The notes under the pieces are model-generated. The model was not told where the DNA came from. It saw nothing but the letters and a program-made list of their open reading frames with translations, and ran no database searches. The position numbers and the translations under genes were made by a program. DNA of 64,000 nucleotides from Hirudinaria manillensis (Eukaryota; Annelida; Clitellata; Hirudinida; Hirudinidae), in the NCBI GenBank assembly GCA_034509925.1, contig CM067537.1, positions 2,060,001 to 2,124,000 of the forward strand, given 5' to 3'. Shown one piece after another: positions 1-13,000 of this stretch; position 1 is the stretch's first letter; each line of letters begins with the position of its first letter.

Positions 1-200
1 AGCAAGGATAATTACAAATAACACATCAATTTATTAATTATTAAACTATATATCACATAACTTGATTATTTATTCATAAATTCACCCAAAGTCTTAATGA
101 ATATTCGTAGAACTGATTAATATTAACGAGTTTGTTTGACAGTGGAAATCATGCTTCGATTGCGACAAACCGGTGCAAAGGATTTGACCGACCGCCGTCG

Positions 201-247
201 TGACGTCATCACCACGTGACAGGAAGTGCCTCGTATTCATGCGCATG
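201..247. promoter_or_regulatory. Promoter-like motif cluster
   Basis: Within 47 bases there is a perfect cAMP-response palindrome (TGACGTCA, 201-208), a canonical E-box (CACGTG, 213-218), an ETS-like core (AGGAAGTG, 221-228) and an NRF1-like palindrome (CATGCGCATG, 238-247). The surroundings are AT-rich, so the density is notable. Such motifs are typical of broadly active promoters. The gene it serves would lie outside the window to the left, or is not recognised. This is inference from motifs only. Confidence 0.4.
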
Positions 248-500
248 TCAGATAATCACATCGGCAAATAGTTCCACGTTTTCGGCCTCAGGCTATCGAT
301 AGAATTGTTCCTTTCTATCATTATTTTTTCTCTTTTATTATTTTTATTATTATTACTATTATTATTATTATTATTTTAAATTAAATATTATTATTTTATT
401 ATCACTACTGTGTCATCGTTGTTGTTATATATAAACAATATTACCATTATTAATTTTAATTGGATTATACTTAATAAATCTACATTTTCATGTATATATA

Positions 501-634
501 ATACATATTATACAATTTATACTATTATATATATTATATAACACATATTATACATTTTATACTATTATATATATTATATAATACATATTATACATTTTAT
601 ACTATTATATATATTATATAATACATATTGTATA
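501..634. repeat. 40-bp AT-rich tandem repeat, about 3 copies
   Basis: Units starting at 501, 541 and 581 share the core ACATATTATACATTTTATAC followed by an ATATATTATATA run. The period is exactly 40 bases and the copies differ by a few substitutions. Confidence 0.8.
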
Positions 635-1047
635 ATATATTAAATAATTTATAATACTTGGTACTTACAATCCACAATACACTTGACTTTGACAAGTTTG
701 GCAACTTACTTAATTTGTATTTGTTGTGAATATTTAATATTTATTTAAAATTTTTAATGTTTAAAATTTAATTATTTAATTAAATGAATATTTAAGCTAT
801 TTAATAAACAACATTTGTTTGAAAATTAATTTTATTATCGCTCGTGAAGGGGAAGGATGAGGGTTGGGGTGAGGACTGGGGTCAATCAGGGGGACCGATC
901 ATACTGCCCTGCATATTGGTCACGCCCATTTAATTTTAAGTAGCTGTTTCTTTTCTTCCATTTTAAAACTTTATTCGAAATAATTGGAAAAATTATGATT
1001 AGAAAATTTTAATTAAATTTAAAAATACTATTATTATTTAGATTTAA

Positions 1048-1089
<42 letters not shown>

Positions 1090-1875
1090 CATTATTATTA
1101 TTAAGATTATTATTACAATATTATTAAAATAAGTTTACATTTATTTATATTTAAATGTTTTTAAATACTGAAAGTTATTGAAAGTAAAACCAAACACCTG
1201 AAAAACACCTGTCCTGGAAGTCATAATATACAATTTCCGACCGATATGAACCCATCATCGTCATCATCATCATCATCATCATCACGTCGCCTCGCGATCA
1301 CGTGATCGTGGATGATAAATTTTACGGGCACCTGTCTGAAGTTTAACCAGGTCAAGCGGAAGTAATTGTAGGTGTCCGACGTGTCTTTACTGATGATCAT
1401 TATCGTCGTCATCGTCGTCATCATCATCATCACCATCGTCATCATTGTCATCGTCGTCGTCGTCATCATCATCATCGCCATCATCGTCGTCGACATCGTC
1501 GTCATCATCATCTCCATAACCATCGTCTTCGTCGTCATCGTCATGTTTACATTTCTTTTTCTTATAAACTCATTAGGATGCAACATTGAACCATGGAGTA
1601 CGTTCAAATAAATATTAATTAATTTCTACTGACACTTCGTAACGATTGATAAATATTAATTAATCAGCTCATTAATATTCATGACTTCCACGGCAAATCG
1701 ACTCCGAATGGTGGAATGTTTACACGAACCAACCTGAAAATATTTCACGGTTCAAAGGTCAAAAGGTCACGCTGACATGCTGCTGACCTCGTGATCTGCG
1801 TGTGTGTCAAGAACGGGTTTTAAACATCTTCTAATGACGACGATGACGATGACGATGATGACAGCGACGTTGCTT

Positions 1876-1955
<80 letters not shown>
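1876..1955. repeat. (ATG)n microsatellite
   Basis: This is a nearly perfect ATG/ATC trinucleotide tract of about 80 bases, flanked by imperfect GATGAC units. It produces meaningless poly-Met and poly-Ile frames on the two strands. Similar shorter tracts lie near 1258-1285 and 1390-1520. Confidence 0.9.
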
Positions 1956-1956
<1 letters not shown>

Positions 1957-2722
1957 GTAATGATGATGAGGATTACGATGATGGTGATGATGATAATGAT
2001 GGCGACGATGGTGATGAATGGAGGCACGACGGCCCGGCCGACATAGGTGATACGTGATGATGATGATTAAGATATTGCCGGTAATTTTAATTACGTGATA
2101 TTATTGTATGAACTTATTGCGTAATAAATAAATATTTCTTGAAATTGCATTAAATTATATTTTATTTATATTAAATATATATTGATTTGAATAGAATTTA
2201 GTATAATGTAATATAATTTGACATTAAATAATACAATTTATTTAATAATTTAAAAATAAAATTATGACTTTAATCTAATTACTGGACACAAAATGCCAAT
2301 CGATTGAAGAGCGAATGAAAGTCACAAGTTGCATCAGGTCAAGGTCAAGCCCTCCTGTGTTGTTGCTATACTGTAATAATATTAATGAATTATTTATTTA
2401 TCTATTTAAATTTATTATTATCATTATTATTATTACTATTATAACTTGAATAGTTATAATTATAATATATGTACATAATATTCTATAATAATATTATAGG
2501 TGTAATTGCAATAATAATCATTTTTAATATTATAGCAATATTAATATTATTATTAATAATAATATAATATTTTATTGTTAATATGTTTATGAAATTTTTG
2601 ATGTTGATGCTCGTGTTAGCACTAAACAAGAATGATTAATATCACAAACAACCCACACACATACAAACTAGACAAAATAATAACATAATATTGTGACTAT
2701 GATTAACATAAAGTCATTGTAT

Positions 2723-2758
<36 letters not shown>

Positions 2759-2888
2759 GGTATTATAATTATATTCACCATCAAAATTGTTGTTAATATT
2801 AATATTAATTAGTTTGTTAATGATGCAGGTTGTGATTAATGCTTTTAAATCCTCTTAAATATTTAGTAAGTATTGACGTTTTATAATC

Positions 2889-2975
<87 letters not shown>
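2889..2975. repeat. (ATT)n microsatellite
   Basis: About 29 uninterrupted ATT units. It gives poly-Leu, poly-Ile and poly-Tyr frames that are not genes. Confidence 0.9.
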
Positions 2976-2977
<2 letters not shown>

Positions 2978-4356
2978 TGTTATTGTAGTTGTGTAACTGC
3001 TGTAGTAGTTTCTATTTTTAATATTTCGAGTCATAATTCAATCCGTTCATTCATAATTTCAAGACAGACACTCTCTCCCCTGTCTATCTCGACAGTATGT
3101 CAGTCCTCAGTCGGTGCTGGTGTTTGAGACCAGTAGGGTACCATGGCAAGCCCTCGGCACCCTGTGGGTTATCGGAGCCGGCACCCTGGTGGTCCAAACC
3201 GGTAGGGTACCAGGGTCTGTCCCTCGACCCTTTTTTTTTCTGTGGGAACCTCTGAGGCAATTCCTTTTGAAGTGGTGGTCGTAAAATTGTAATGAACAAC
3301 AGAAAACAAAAAGATCCTGTTGTTGATGCTCTAGTATTGCTCTGAGAACGTGTGTATGGTTGCGTGGATGAATGTGTGGATGGATGTGTGGATGAATGTG
3401 TGGATTGATGTGTGAATGGTTGGTTGGGTAGTTGAAAGTCGAGTTGTTAGACTTTTAGGGTATAGTATAAAAGATATGGGATTTGTGGAGATAGGGCAGG
3501 AGGAGGAGGACCAAGGGTGGGCCAAGGTGGATCAAGGGTGGTCCATGATGGACCAGGTGTTCAACCCGGAGAAGGGCCCCCATGATTTTACAAATAAGCT
3601 ATAGCTTTCTATGGCAGATTTATTATGTGGTTGTTGGCATAGAAAGATGAATGTTTATGGTATCTGCTTGTATATGTCTGAATTTGTGACTCCGTGTGCT
3701 TGTGTGTGTCTGTGCGTGTAAACGTACGTGAACGAACGCCGTGTGCGTGACTTTTAAACATAGCCAGGATTTTTCTCGGTCCACGGTGGTGTGAATGAAA
3801 GCAAATATTTACTGAGATCCGTCAATTCCACTTCAACTGTTTGCTTTGATGAAACTCTCGATCATGTTGTGATCATGTGCGTGTCTGTTTGTTCTCGTGT
3901 GCGTGATTGTGTCTGTGCATGTGCGTGCATATACGTCTGTAATTATCTGTGATAGTTAGATAATGTCTGTGTTATCACTCACGTCCACTTGTTTTGTAAC
4001 CGTGAACAGGTTGCAAGCGACTTGAGACTAACGTGTGATCTACGGTGTGATTCCGTCCGTGACCAAAGGCTTACGTACGTGTGGTTGTGTGTTTGTGTCT
4101 CTGTTTGCATCGTTAATCCGGGGTCTTTGAGTTCGCAACCCGCTGGGTTCGAATTAAAAAGTGAATCTCGATTCGAGTCGTCCGATTGGCTGTTATTTTT
4201 GACAACACGGTCGTGGCAATAATCCTGTTGATTTTAAATCTGGCGCTGGAAAGTGATTGGCTGGAAATTCTGGGGAACCATGAATTGGCGCAGAAGAAAA
4301 TCATAATTTTGAGTGCCTATAATTTATTTTATTTTATTATTTATTAATTTATTTAT

Positions 4357-4440
4357 TACATATAATAATGTATATATTACCTATAATAATGTATATATTA
4401 CCTATAATGATGTATATATTACCTATAATAATTTATGTAT
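4357..4440. repeat. 21-bp tandem repeat, about 4 copies
   Basis: The unit ACCTATAATAATGTATATATT recurs four times with one or two differences, in AT-rich DNA with no gene. Confidence 0.75.
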
Positions 4441-5740
4441 TATTTAATAATTTACACATTCATAAATTCATAATTTTTTTGAGTGTCTTTACTTTGCTAC
4501 TAAATAATATAATTTATAACATTGCGTATTAATTTATATATTACCTAGTAATCTAGTCATTAAGTAACAATTTTTATATTTTGTAGTAATTTATATATAT
4601 TCATAAATTCATAATTATTTGATTATATACGTATGGAGTTTATATATATATATTGTATACACTTGAGAATATGATTATAAATTGTGTATTACCTAATAGT
4701 TTAGGTATATCTTAGCAATTTATTTGTTTCATAAAACTTGTGTTAAATGTTAATTGGATAATAAGAATTGCATATAAAATTTAAAAATTATTACGGAATA
4801 AATTTATTATATTTACTAATAAAATAATTACAAATTAAATATATTTATTTCACCTGAAACACGCTCACTGACTAACTGTTATCATTATTAGAATTATTTT
4901 ATTTATATTTATCATGAATATTTATGAGCTTCTCGATATGATATCCATGATCAATCGTAGTAGAGGTCTTTTAACAACGATTATGATAATGATGATTATG
5001 ATGATGATGATGATGATGATGGTGACGGTGATGATGACGATGACTTTGAATAAGACAATCAAAGAAATGATTTTCTTAACAATTCACCGTCACCATACTT
5101 TGTGCCAATCTTCTTTTGACAAGTATTTGTTTAATAAATATTATTATTTCTTTATTAGATTTAATATTATTTTATTTTGAAATTCCTTAAATTCCTTAGT
5201 TTCTATTTGTATATTTAAGTAAATAAAACCGTGAAAATCTTGCAGTGTTGCAGCTGAAAAACGTGAAGTTTGTTGATGTTTTGTGGTTCAGAGAATCTAA
5301 AAATGTTTGCAGATCTTCAAAAGATGGCGGTATTTAGGAATCACTTGTTGGAGACGAAGTATAAAATACCTTAATTAATTAATTGTGAAATATTCTTCAC
5401 TTAAATTGGTAACTATTTATCAACTATTAATTATAATTATAATTAATTTTATTATTATTTAAAAAAATATTTTGCAATTGGACGGCTTTTTATTCAGTGT
5501 TTTATTTAGATAGTGCCAAAAAGTATTAGTAATTATTAGTATTTTAGTAAATATTTAATCTATAATTATTTAAAGGTTCGATGTTCATTTGAAAATAAAA
5601 AATTAAAATTAATTAAACACATCAAAGAATAATAATAATAATAATAATGATAATAATAATAACAATAATAATAATAAAATTAGACAAAAAATAATAATTT
5701 TCCATAACGAACACCACATCGAAATTTATTTCCTCGATTA

Positions 5741-6553
5741 TCAACATAATTCAGAATGAAAGCCGTCTTGATTTCTTAAAAAATAAAAAAAATTAAAGAA
5801 CACTTCATCAACTTCCGTCACCAAAGATGGCGATGATGTCGTCACGCTTCGTCCGTTTAATTGATGTTCCAATTTAATCTAAAAATGACAAAGAAAAACA
5901 AAAATTAAAAAAATTATTTATTTTAAAATAATTTTAATTTAAAAAAAAAAATTATTTATTGAATAATTTATATAAAGTCAAGTCTCTCTATTATGCCACC
6001 AGTCGGGACCGAGCAAAAGTTTAATAATAGCGAGGATGGCATAGTGCGAGATTTGACTGTATTTAAATATTATTATGCAAATTTAAGAAGTCAATTTTTA
6101 TAACTAGTTATATTCTTCATTTTAATATTATATTAAATTATTTATATTATATTAGTTATATTATTTAATTATAATTTATTTAATAAAATTAAAATATTCT
6201 AATAAAACTCCCAAAATATATTAGGAAGTTATGAAAAACCTTAATTCTGTTTGAGAAGCTTCTATCTAACGATGCATATATTATTATAATTAAGCTCCCG
6301 AGAAGGTCAAGGTAAATTAATAGCCTGATAAGATAATTACTTGACAGCTGACTGACTGCTCAGACTAAGCCACATGTATTTATATAAATTATTATAATTT
6401 ATGCAAATGGCCTGGGCCTTACGGGATAATTATGTAAAATGTATAACGGACTCACAGACGCTGTCGTCATTGACGACGAGAGCTTCCGGGTTCTCATCGC
6501 TAGGATTGGAGGAGGAGCCAAGAGAGGAAATCGATTCTTCGTATTTAGAGTTC
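5741..6553 (-). CDS. Candidate last two exons of the GAB/DOS-like adaptor
   Basis: Exon A is 6553..6456: acceptor TTAATCAG, then a strong donor T|GTGAGT, 98 bases. Exon B is 5878..5741: acceptor after a pyrimidine-rich run ending TTTTTAG, 138 bases to TGA. The phases fit: the preceding exon at 10076 ends in phase 1, A runs from phase 1 to phase 0, and B starts in phase 0. The joined protein would be 689 aa. However, exon A is open in two frames. The other frame, from a weaker acceptor at 6536, reads like an acidic adaptor tail (ISSLGSSSNPSDENPEALVV) and would end a few residues into the next exon. I cannot tell which is used. The alternative is that the gene ends at the TAG at 10068. Confidence 0.4.
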
Positions 6554-7105
6554 CTGATTAATAAATCATGAGCTGATAATTATTCATCGTTAATCGTTCA
6601 TATTTTCATCAAATGACGTAACTGATGACTCAGTAATTATTTGTGACTCTTTGTAGTATTAGTCAATCAGTCAATCATTAAATCAATCAATCAATCAATC
6701 GATCGATCAATCGATCAATCAATCACATAATGAAGAACTTATTTCACGTAAAGGAAGTTTATTTTTAATTAATAATATTTCCATTTAAATCTCTTTGAAA
6801 TACTCAATCAATCTCAGAAATTAATGTATTAATAACATTAATAATAATAATAAATTTTTGTACATTGATAATTATAATAATTATTTATTGTTCAAATTTG
6901 TTATCTTAATTCAGTGACACCGACCTGAATCCGACCAAAATAAGAAGACCCAATATTTCCTATTTCCTGGCAGACAATTTCAACCTAATTAATATTTGAA
7001 ATTATTTCCAAGTAAATTGCAACAACCCGAAACCGAAAGCGACGGGAAGGGCAGGATTTTCCCACGGAGAAGGAAGGAAGGAAGGAAGGAAGGTTTCTAG
7101 GAACC

Positions 7106-7286
7106 AAAGTGCAGTCTCCCATGTGCAAAGAAACCCTTTTGGAATTTCCAATTTCCAAAATGTCGAGTATCATTAAAAGTTATTACAAAGAAGCATTTAA
7201 AACCGAAAGCATCGGTGAAATGTGGGTTGTTCCACAATCGATTGATCGTCCCACCAGCAGTTCTTGGGTAGCAAGAGTGCGGAGGA
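7106..7286 (+). CDS. Possible exon, unknown protein
   Basis: The frame is open from a possible acceptor (CAAAGTGCAG) through two in-frame Met codons to a consensus donor (AAGG|GTGAGT near 7287). It encodes about 60 residues, including SKMSSIIKSYYKEAFKTESI and the end SSSWVARVRRKG. It would lie inside an intron of the adaptor on the other strand. The opposite strand is also open here, and I recognise no family, so it may be chance or the remnant of a mobile element. Confidence 0.25.
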
Positions 7287-7403
7287 AGGGTGAGTAGCTG
7301 ACAGCTGGGGTGGCATGGTATACCCACGGGGTTTGTAATGCACTAAGGAGGGTAATCGTTATGCCTGAGGACCTAATTTACTGATTTCTAAAGTGAACAT
7401 GCA

Positions 7404-7496
<93 letters not shown>
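7404..7496. repeat. (AAT)n microsatellite
   Basis: About 30 nearly perfect AAT units, continuing as a degenerate ATA-rich tail to about 7568. Confidence 0.9.
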
Positions 7497-7497
<1 letters not shown>

Positions 7498-7720
7498 TAA
7501 TAGTATAATATTATAATGTAATAATAATATTAATAGTATAATATTATAATAATAATAATAATAATAGTATCATTAGACTGGACTTTTTTGGGGTTTAAGT
7601 TGGTAATTTTAATAGCTTTTTCTGTAGACAAAATAATCGACATTTAAGAAGTCGATTTCATTTTCTGTTTTTTTTAGAGTTCTTTCGGTGCACGTTTGGT
7701 CTGAACTGACATAACATAGC

Positions 7721-7946
7721 ATCATATTGTATCATGTTGTATCATGTTGTATCATATTGTATCATGATGTATCATGATGTATCATGATGTATCATATTGT
7801 ATCATATTGTATCATGTTGTATCATGTTGTATCATATTGTATCATGTTGTATCATATTGTATCATGATGTATCATGTTGTATCATGTTGTATCATATTGT
7901 ATCATGTTGTATCATGTTGTATCATATTGTATCCTGTTGTATCATA
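7721..7946. repeat. 10-bp minisatellite, about 22 copies
   Basis: The unit ATCATRTTGT (or ATCATGATGT) repeats with an exact 10-base period. Nearly all variation is at unit positions 6 and 7. Ten is not a multiple of three, so all three forward frames stay open and give Cys/Ile/Tyr/His-rich open frames that are not genes. Confidence 0.9.
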
Positions 7947-8090
7947 TCTTTGCGATATTTATTACCACTTACGTGGTGCAATATAATTTGATTCATTTAT
8001 AATTTCCTATGGCAAAGTTGTGATAAGAATTTGTAATATAATATCGTATAGTATCATTTTGTATCGCATTCATTAAATTACATTACTTAA

Positions 8091-8250
8091 CAGCAACAAC
8101 AACAACAACAACGACAACAACACCAACAACAGCACCAACAAAAACAGCACCAACAACAGCACCAACAGCAACAACAACAGCAACAACAGCAGCAACAACA
8201 ACAACAACAGCAACAACAACAACAGCAACAACAACAACGACGACGACAAC
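8091..8250. repeat. (CAA/CAG)n microsatellite
   Basis: CAA, CAG and CAC triplets run for about 160 bases. On the minus strand this makes a poly-Val or poly-Leu frame attached to about 45 ordinary-looking residues (8394-8256). I do not treat that as coding. Confidence 0.85.
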
Positions 8251-9102
8251 AAACTTTTCATCGCTTTTCCTTTTGAAGCTCCTGGTCTTAAAAGTCATTC
8301 GAACGATTCCATCTTCACCAACGTTTGATTTCCCACCTTCCTCGGCTGAGAAGTCTGAGGCTGAATGTTGTGAATGGATTGATTTTAGAATCATTTAATC
8401 AATTTAATTCATTTAATCATGTAATCAATTATGCTTAATAATTAATATATGAATATTTAAATAATTTAATTAAATAATTTTAATAATTTAAAATATTCAT
8501 ATTGATATTGTTTTTTAAATTATTATAATCATTTTAATATAATTATTATTGCTATAAAAATAATTATTATAGTAATAATATTACTATCTTATATTAATAA
8601 TAATTATTACTTATTATTATATTATTATTTTATTTTTATTATTCCAATTCAGATAAATAAAAGCATGATAATCGTTTTTTTTGGTCTATCACAGAATCAT
8701 CAAAATATTAATTATGCCCAATTTGATTTGAAATTGATTTTCTATTTTTAACCAAATAATTCATTTAATTCCAGTTCACATTTTCCCCTATGAAGAGTTA
8801 TCATAATCAACGTCGTCATCATTATCATCATCATCTTCATCATCATCATCATCGTCATCTTCATCATCATCATCATCATCATCATCGTCGACGTCATAAT
8901 AAAATTAGAGCTAATGCAAATCTTCAGCTTCGCGTGCCTCACTAGTTGGAATGGGCGCTACATAAATGCTCCAGTGCAGAATTTAAAAGGATTTTTTTTG
9001 TTAAATTTAAAACTAGAGAGTTTCCAGATAGATTTTGTGCAAAGAATTCTTCGTCGGCAATTTGTAAAACAGGATGACGATGATTATGACGACCATATTG
9101 GT

Positions 9103-9379
<277 letters not shown>

Positions 9380-10075
9380 AATGTTTTAATTATCTTTACG
9401 ATCGTGCAGTAATTATTATAATTATTTCCAGTCATTAATAATAATATTAATTTGATGAAGTAATTGTTAAGTTTAATTTTAAAATTATTCCAAAAATTCC
9501 TCAAATCGATCCATAAGATGTTCAATTATTTTAGGGAGAAATTTGTCTTTAATAAAGATATTATCAATAATTAAGATATAAAATTATATTTCCACCTGAA
9601 TAATAATAATTTTAATAATAATTCTATTATTATTAATTAATTAATTTTGTAATTATATTGTTTAAATATTAATTTATATATATATATATATAAATAATTT
9701 AAATTATAAATTTATGCATTAAGACACTCACTAATATAGAAATTGTAATTTAGAGTTATAATTGTATTATTATTATTATTGTGAGTATTATTATTATCAA
9801 TCATCATACTAACTCGTGTCTTTTTCTTTGATATTTTCCAGTGACTTTGATTTCATTCTTATTAGCAAACGATTTCTTGCTGAGTTTAAAAATTAAATTA
9901 ATTTAAATTAAATATATTTAATAGAAATAATAATAAGCAATAATCGATAATTAATCATTAACCAATTACACATCAATAATAACAATATAATTTATAATAA
10001 TAATGACTATTTAATTGATTATTATTCGAAATAATCCTAAAATAAAAATCAAACACAAAGATTTTTTCTACTCAC

Positions 10076-13000
10076 GTAGTAATGGGTTCTTCGCCAGTTG
10101 ACTGCAAAGTTCAGCGAGTCTGGCGCCCTGGACCTTCTTCATGCCCCTGGAATTGGACAAGACGTCATCGTCGGACAACCTGTCGCTATCCTTGGCGATA
10201 CGATCGTAGATGGATTCGTCGACGGAATCGGATGACCTATCTCCTCTCGACGTTCCATGATCGAGGTCAGGGTCAGGGTCAAGGTCAGTGTCATCGAGTT
10301 TCTTTCTCTCCGGTAGAGGTGGAGGTTCAAGGTCAAGGTCGTCGCCGCCGTATCTCCTCGACGGAATGATATCGTAGTTGCCATCGCTGTCGTCGGAATC
10401 GCCATCGTCATCGTCGTCGTCAAATCCGGCTTTCTGCTGCTGCTGCTGCATCTGGAGTCTCCTGGCGAATGGGAGGACGTCGTACTCGGAATCTGAAGAA
10501 TTCCTGGAGTTCTTGTCAGGGCAGACCTTGCGTCTCTCCGGCAGAGGAGGTGGAATGCTGTCGAAGGTTCTCCTCTCCTCGATGCTCGGGCACCTGTCAT
10601 TTTCCAGTCCTTCGTCTTCTCTCTCGTCGACAACGGACAGACAGACGCCCTCGAAGCGAGCCATTCCTTCCAGCTCCATCAATCTGTCCTTGATGAAGCC
10701 GGGATCGTCGTTGTCGTCGTCGTCGCCGCCGCCTATGTAGCTGCCGTAGTTGTGCGCTGGGACGTCGTAAATGGGGCAGGTCATCGAGTTCACCTGGCAG
10801 TTGTTCTCGTCGGGAAGGCCCGAGTCCGACGAACGAACTTTCGGTGGAAGAGGCGGTGGCTCCGTGTTGGAAATCCGAGAGAGTTTGTTTTCGATTCTGA
10901 TGTTACATTTAGTTAATTTATTAATTAAAAATTTAAAAATTAATAATATTAAGTGAGATGATTGAAGTGTTGTGGTTCTGGAGTTGAATTTAGCTGAATA
11001 ATTATTTGATTAATAATAAAACAATAATAATAACAATAATAATAATAATAAAGTGAATTAGTTAATTAACTAATTAATAATATGAAATGACCTTTGAACT
11101 GCTACGGTTCTGAAGTTGTAAACTATTAAATGGAATGTTTAATTACAGATTTATGGAAACATCAATTATTGAATGTCCGTAAGTTAATCATAAATCAATA
11201 ACTTCAATAGGTTCAACGAGTTAACCTAATTCCAAACTAGGTCAACTCAGCTTTTGATTTAATACGGATTTGTAAATAAATTACCTCCATTTATAATCTA
11301 AATTAAGTGCATAATTTTCAATAATTTGTGATTACATCATTCAGGACTTGTAAAGGACTTAGACTACTTTTTGTATCCCATGAACGATTTTGAACTCGTT
11401 TAGGTAATTGAATAATTACTTAATTATTGGTAAAATAATAATTTATTCACTTCGTAATAATTTATTCCAAGCTTCACGAGTCCTTCTGGTGACTCATAAT
11501 TTCCTGCTTAAAGCAAAATCACTCTACATGGTTTATTTATCCTATTAACTTTGATTAATTTTTAATAAACATATCAGTTGATACGTATTAATAACTTGAA
11601 CTGCCATAACTTGAACTTTCAGCAGTACAAAAACATCTCAACATTACGGCGAATCTAAAGAAAACAAGCAACATAGTTGAACCTCAACGAGGTATCATTT
11701 GATTCGTACTTCTTGAGGTAAAACAGTGACGGCATCGTTGTCGGCGAAGAAATATCCGGAGTCTTGTAGTCCGAATTGAAGGAGATGACGGAACTGCCAC
11801 TGGAGCCCTGGAAGCGCGGCGTACCCTGTTTGCTGGCATTGGGCCTGAGAACGTTCGCAAGTATCGGATCGTCGCAGGGTTGGCATTGGGTCGCCAAGGG
11901 CAAGATTATGGGGCAAGAGGGTCGCCTGTGTTGTGGCTTCAGCTGCTTGATTTTGTTTAGAAACGATGGCTTGTTACGAATGTTCGTGCTCCTGGTGAGA
12001 GACGTCTCGGATTCGAAGTTGTCTCCAGCTGGAGTCGAGAAACCGTCGTTCTGAGAGACGGACAACTTCTGATATTTTCCAGCAGAACTCGGAGAAAAGT
12101 GGGGAGCTGGAGCGGGACGAGGAGTCTGTTTGCCTGCGAGGAGGTTGATGCTCGTCGAGCTTTTTGACAGCGTCGAAGAGGAGGATCTCCGAAGAGAAAC
12201 GCCCGACAATTTCGTCCTGGGTTTGTCTCTTCCTTTCGCTTTGCTTTCCGGCTTCGACCTGCAGGGGACTTTCCTGTTCTCGACTTCCTCTTTCTGATCG
12301 ATTTCAATGAATTCTGGAATAAATTTTCGACGAGTTATTTTCAAGATGAAGATGATCGTGAAATTGTTGTTCTCTGTTCGTTAATAATGGAAATAATTTC
12401 AAATGACTTCTCGATAATGAGGTCTGATTATTTTATAAATGTCGACCGAATAAATTTAAATGCTTTCTTAAATGCTAGACAGAATTCTTAATTTCGAAAT
12501 CGTCCAATCGAATTAATGAAATGGTATATCATACCGTACTTCAAAGAACTTCCTTCGAGAGGAAATAAATGGGATAAATCTAACAAGAAAACCAGACGAA
12601 GATAAAAAACGAATTTAAAAAAATAACTTATTTTGCTTTAAAAACAAGATAAATTACAAACAAAAGACCAAATAAATTTATAAACTAACAAATTTACAAA
12701 CTAACAACTTATAACAACAAGACACAAATCTTGAAACAGCCAAAACCCGCGGTCTCACCCACGGCCCAATCGCTTACCATCTCCTGAAACGTTGAGTACG
12801 TAGCTGATCCTGTCCATCCATCTGTCCAAGTCCTCTTCCGTATCGGCGGCCAAGTAATAGGTTCTCGACTGATTCCTGAAGGCGGTCTTCAGCGCCAAGA
12901 CGTTCTTGAAGTCATCAGTTTCCAGTTGGCTGATGATTTCCTCGCAGTTCTTCAGGTCGATCCGTCCGCACTCCTTGGACAGACTGTCGTTCTCGTAGTA

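Larger units (their letters stand above)
1..5740. other. Gene-poor AT-rich region
   Basis: I see no convincing exon in this stretch. It holds AT-rich sequence, several microsatellites and minisatellites (listed separately), a promoter-like motif cluster near 201-247, and a GC-richer fragment near 3080-3240. The open frames here are translations of ATG, ATT or TCA repeats. A YY1-like core (AAAAGATGGCGG) lies near 5316-5327 with no recognisable gene after it. Confidence 0.6.

Noticed and set aside
4113-4160. GGTTCGAATT sequence as a tRNA B-box
   Set aside because: No A-box, anticodon arm or acceptor stem can be built around it.
7721-7946. Resemblance to a CRISPR-like regular array
   Set aside because: Units are 10 bases with no spacers and the genome is eukaryotic; it is a minisatellite.
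8256-8394. Minus-strand frame (EEGGKSNVGEDGIVRMTF) as another adaptor exon
   Set aside because: It is phase-compatible but runs into a CAA/CAG microsatellite with only a weak donor; the exons at 6553 and 5878 fit better.
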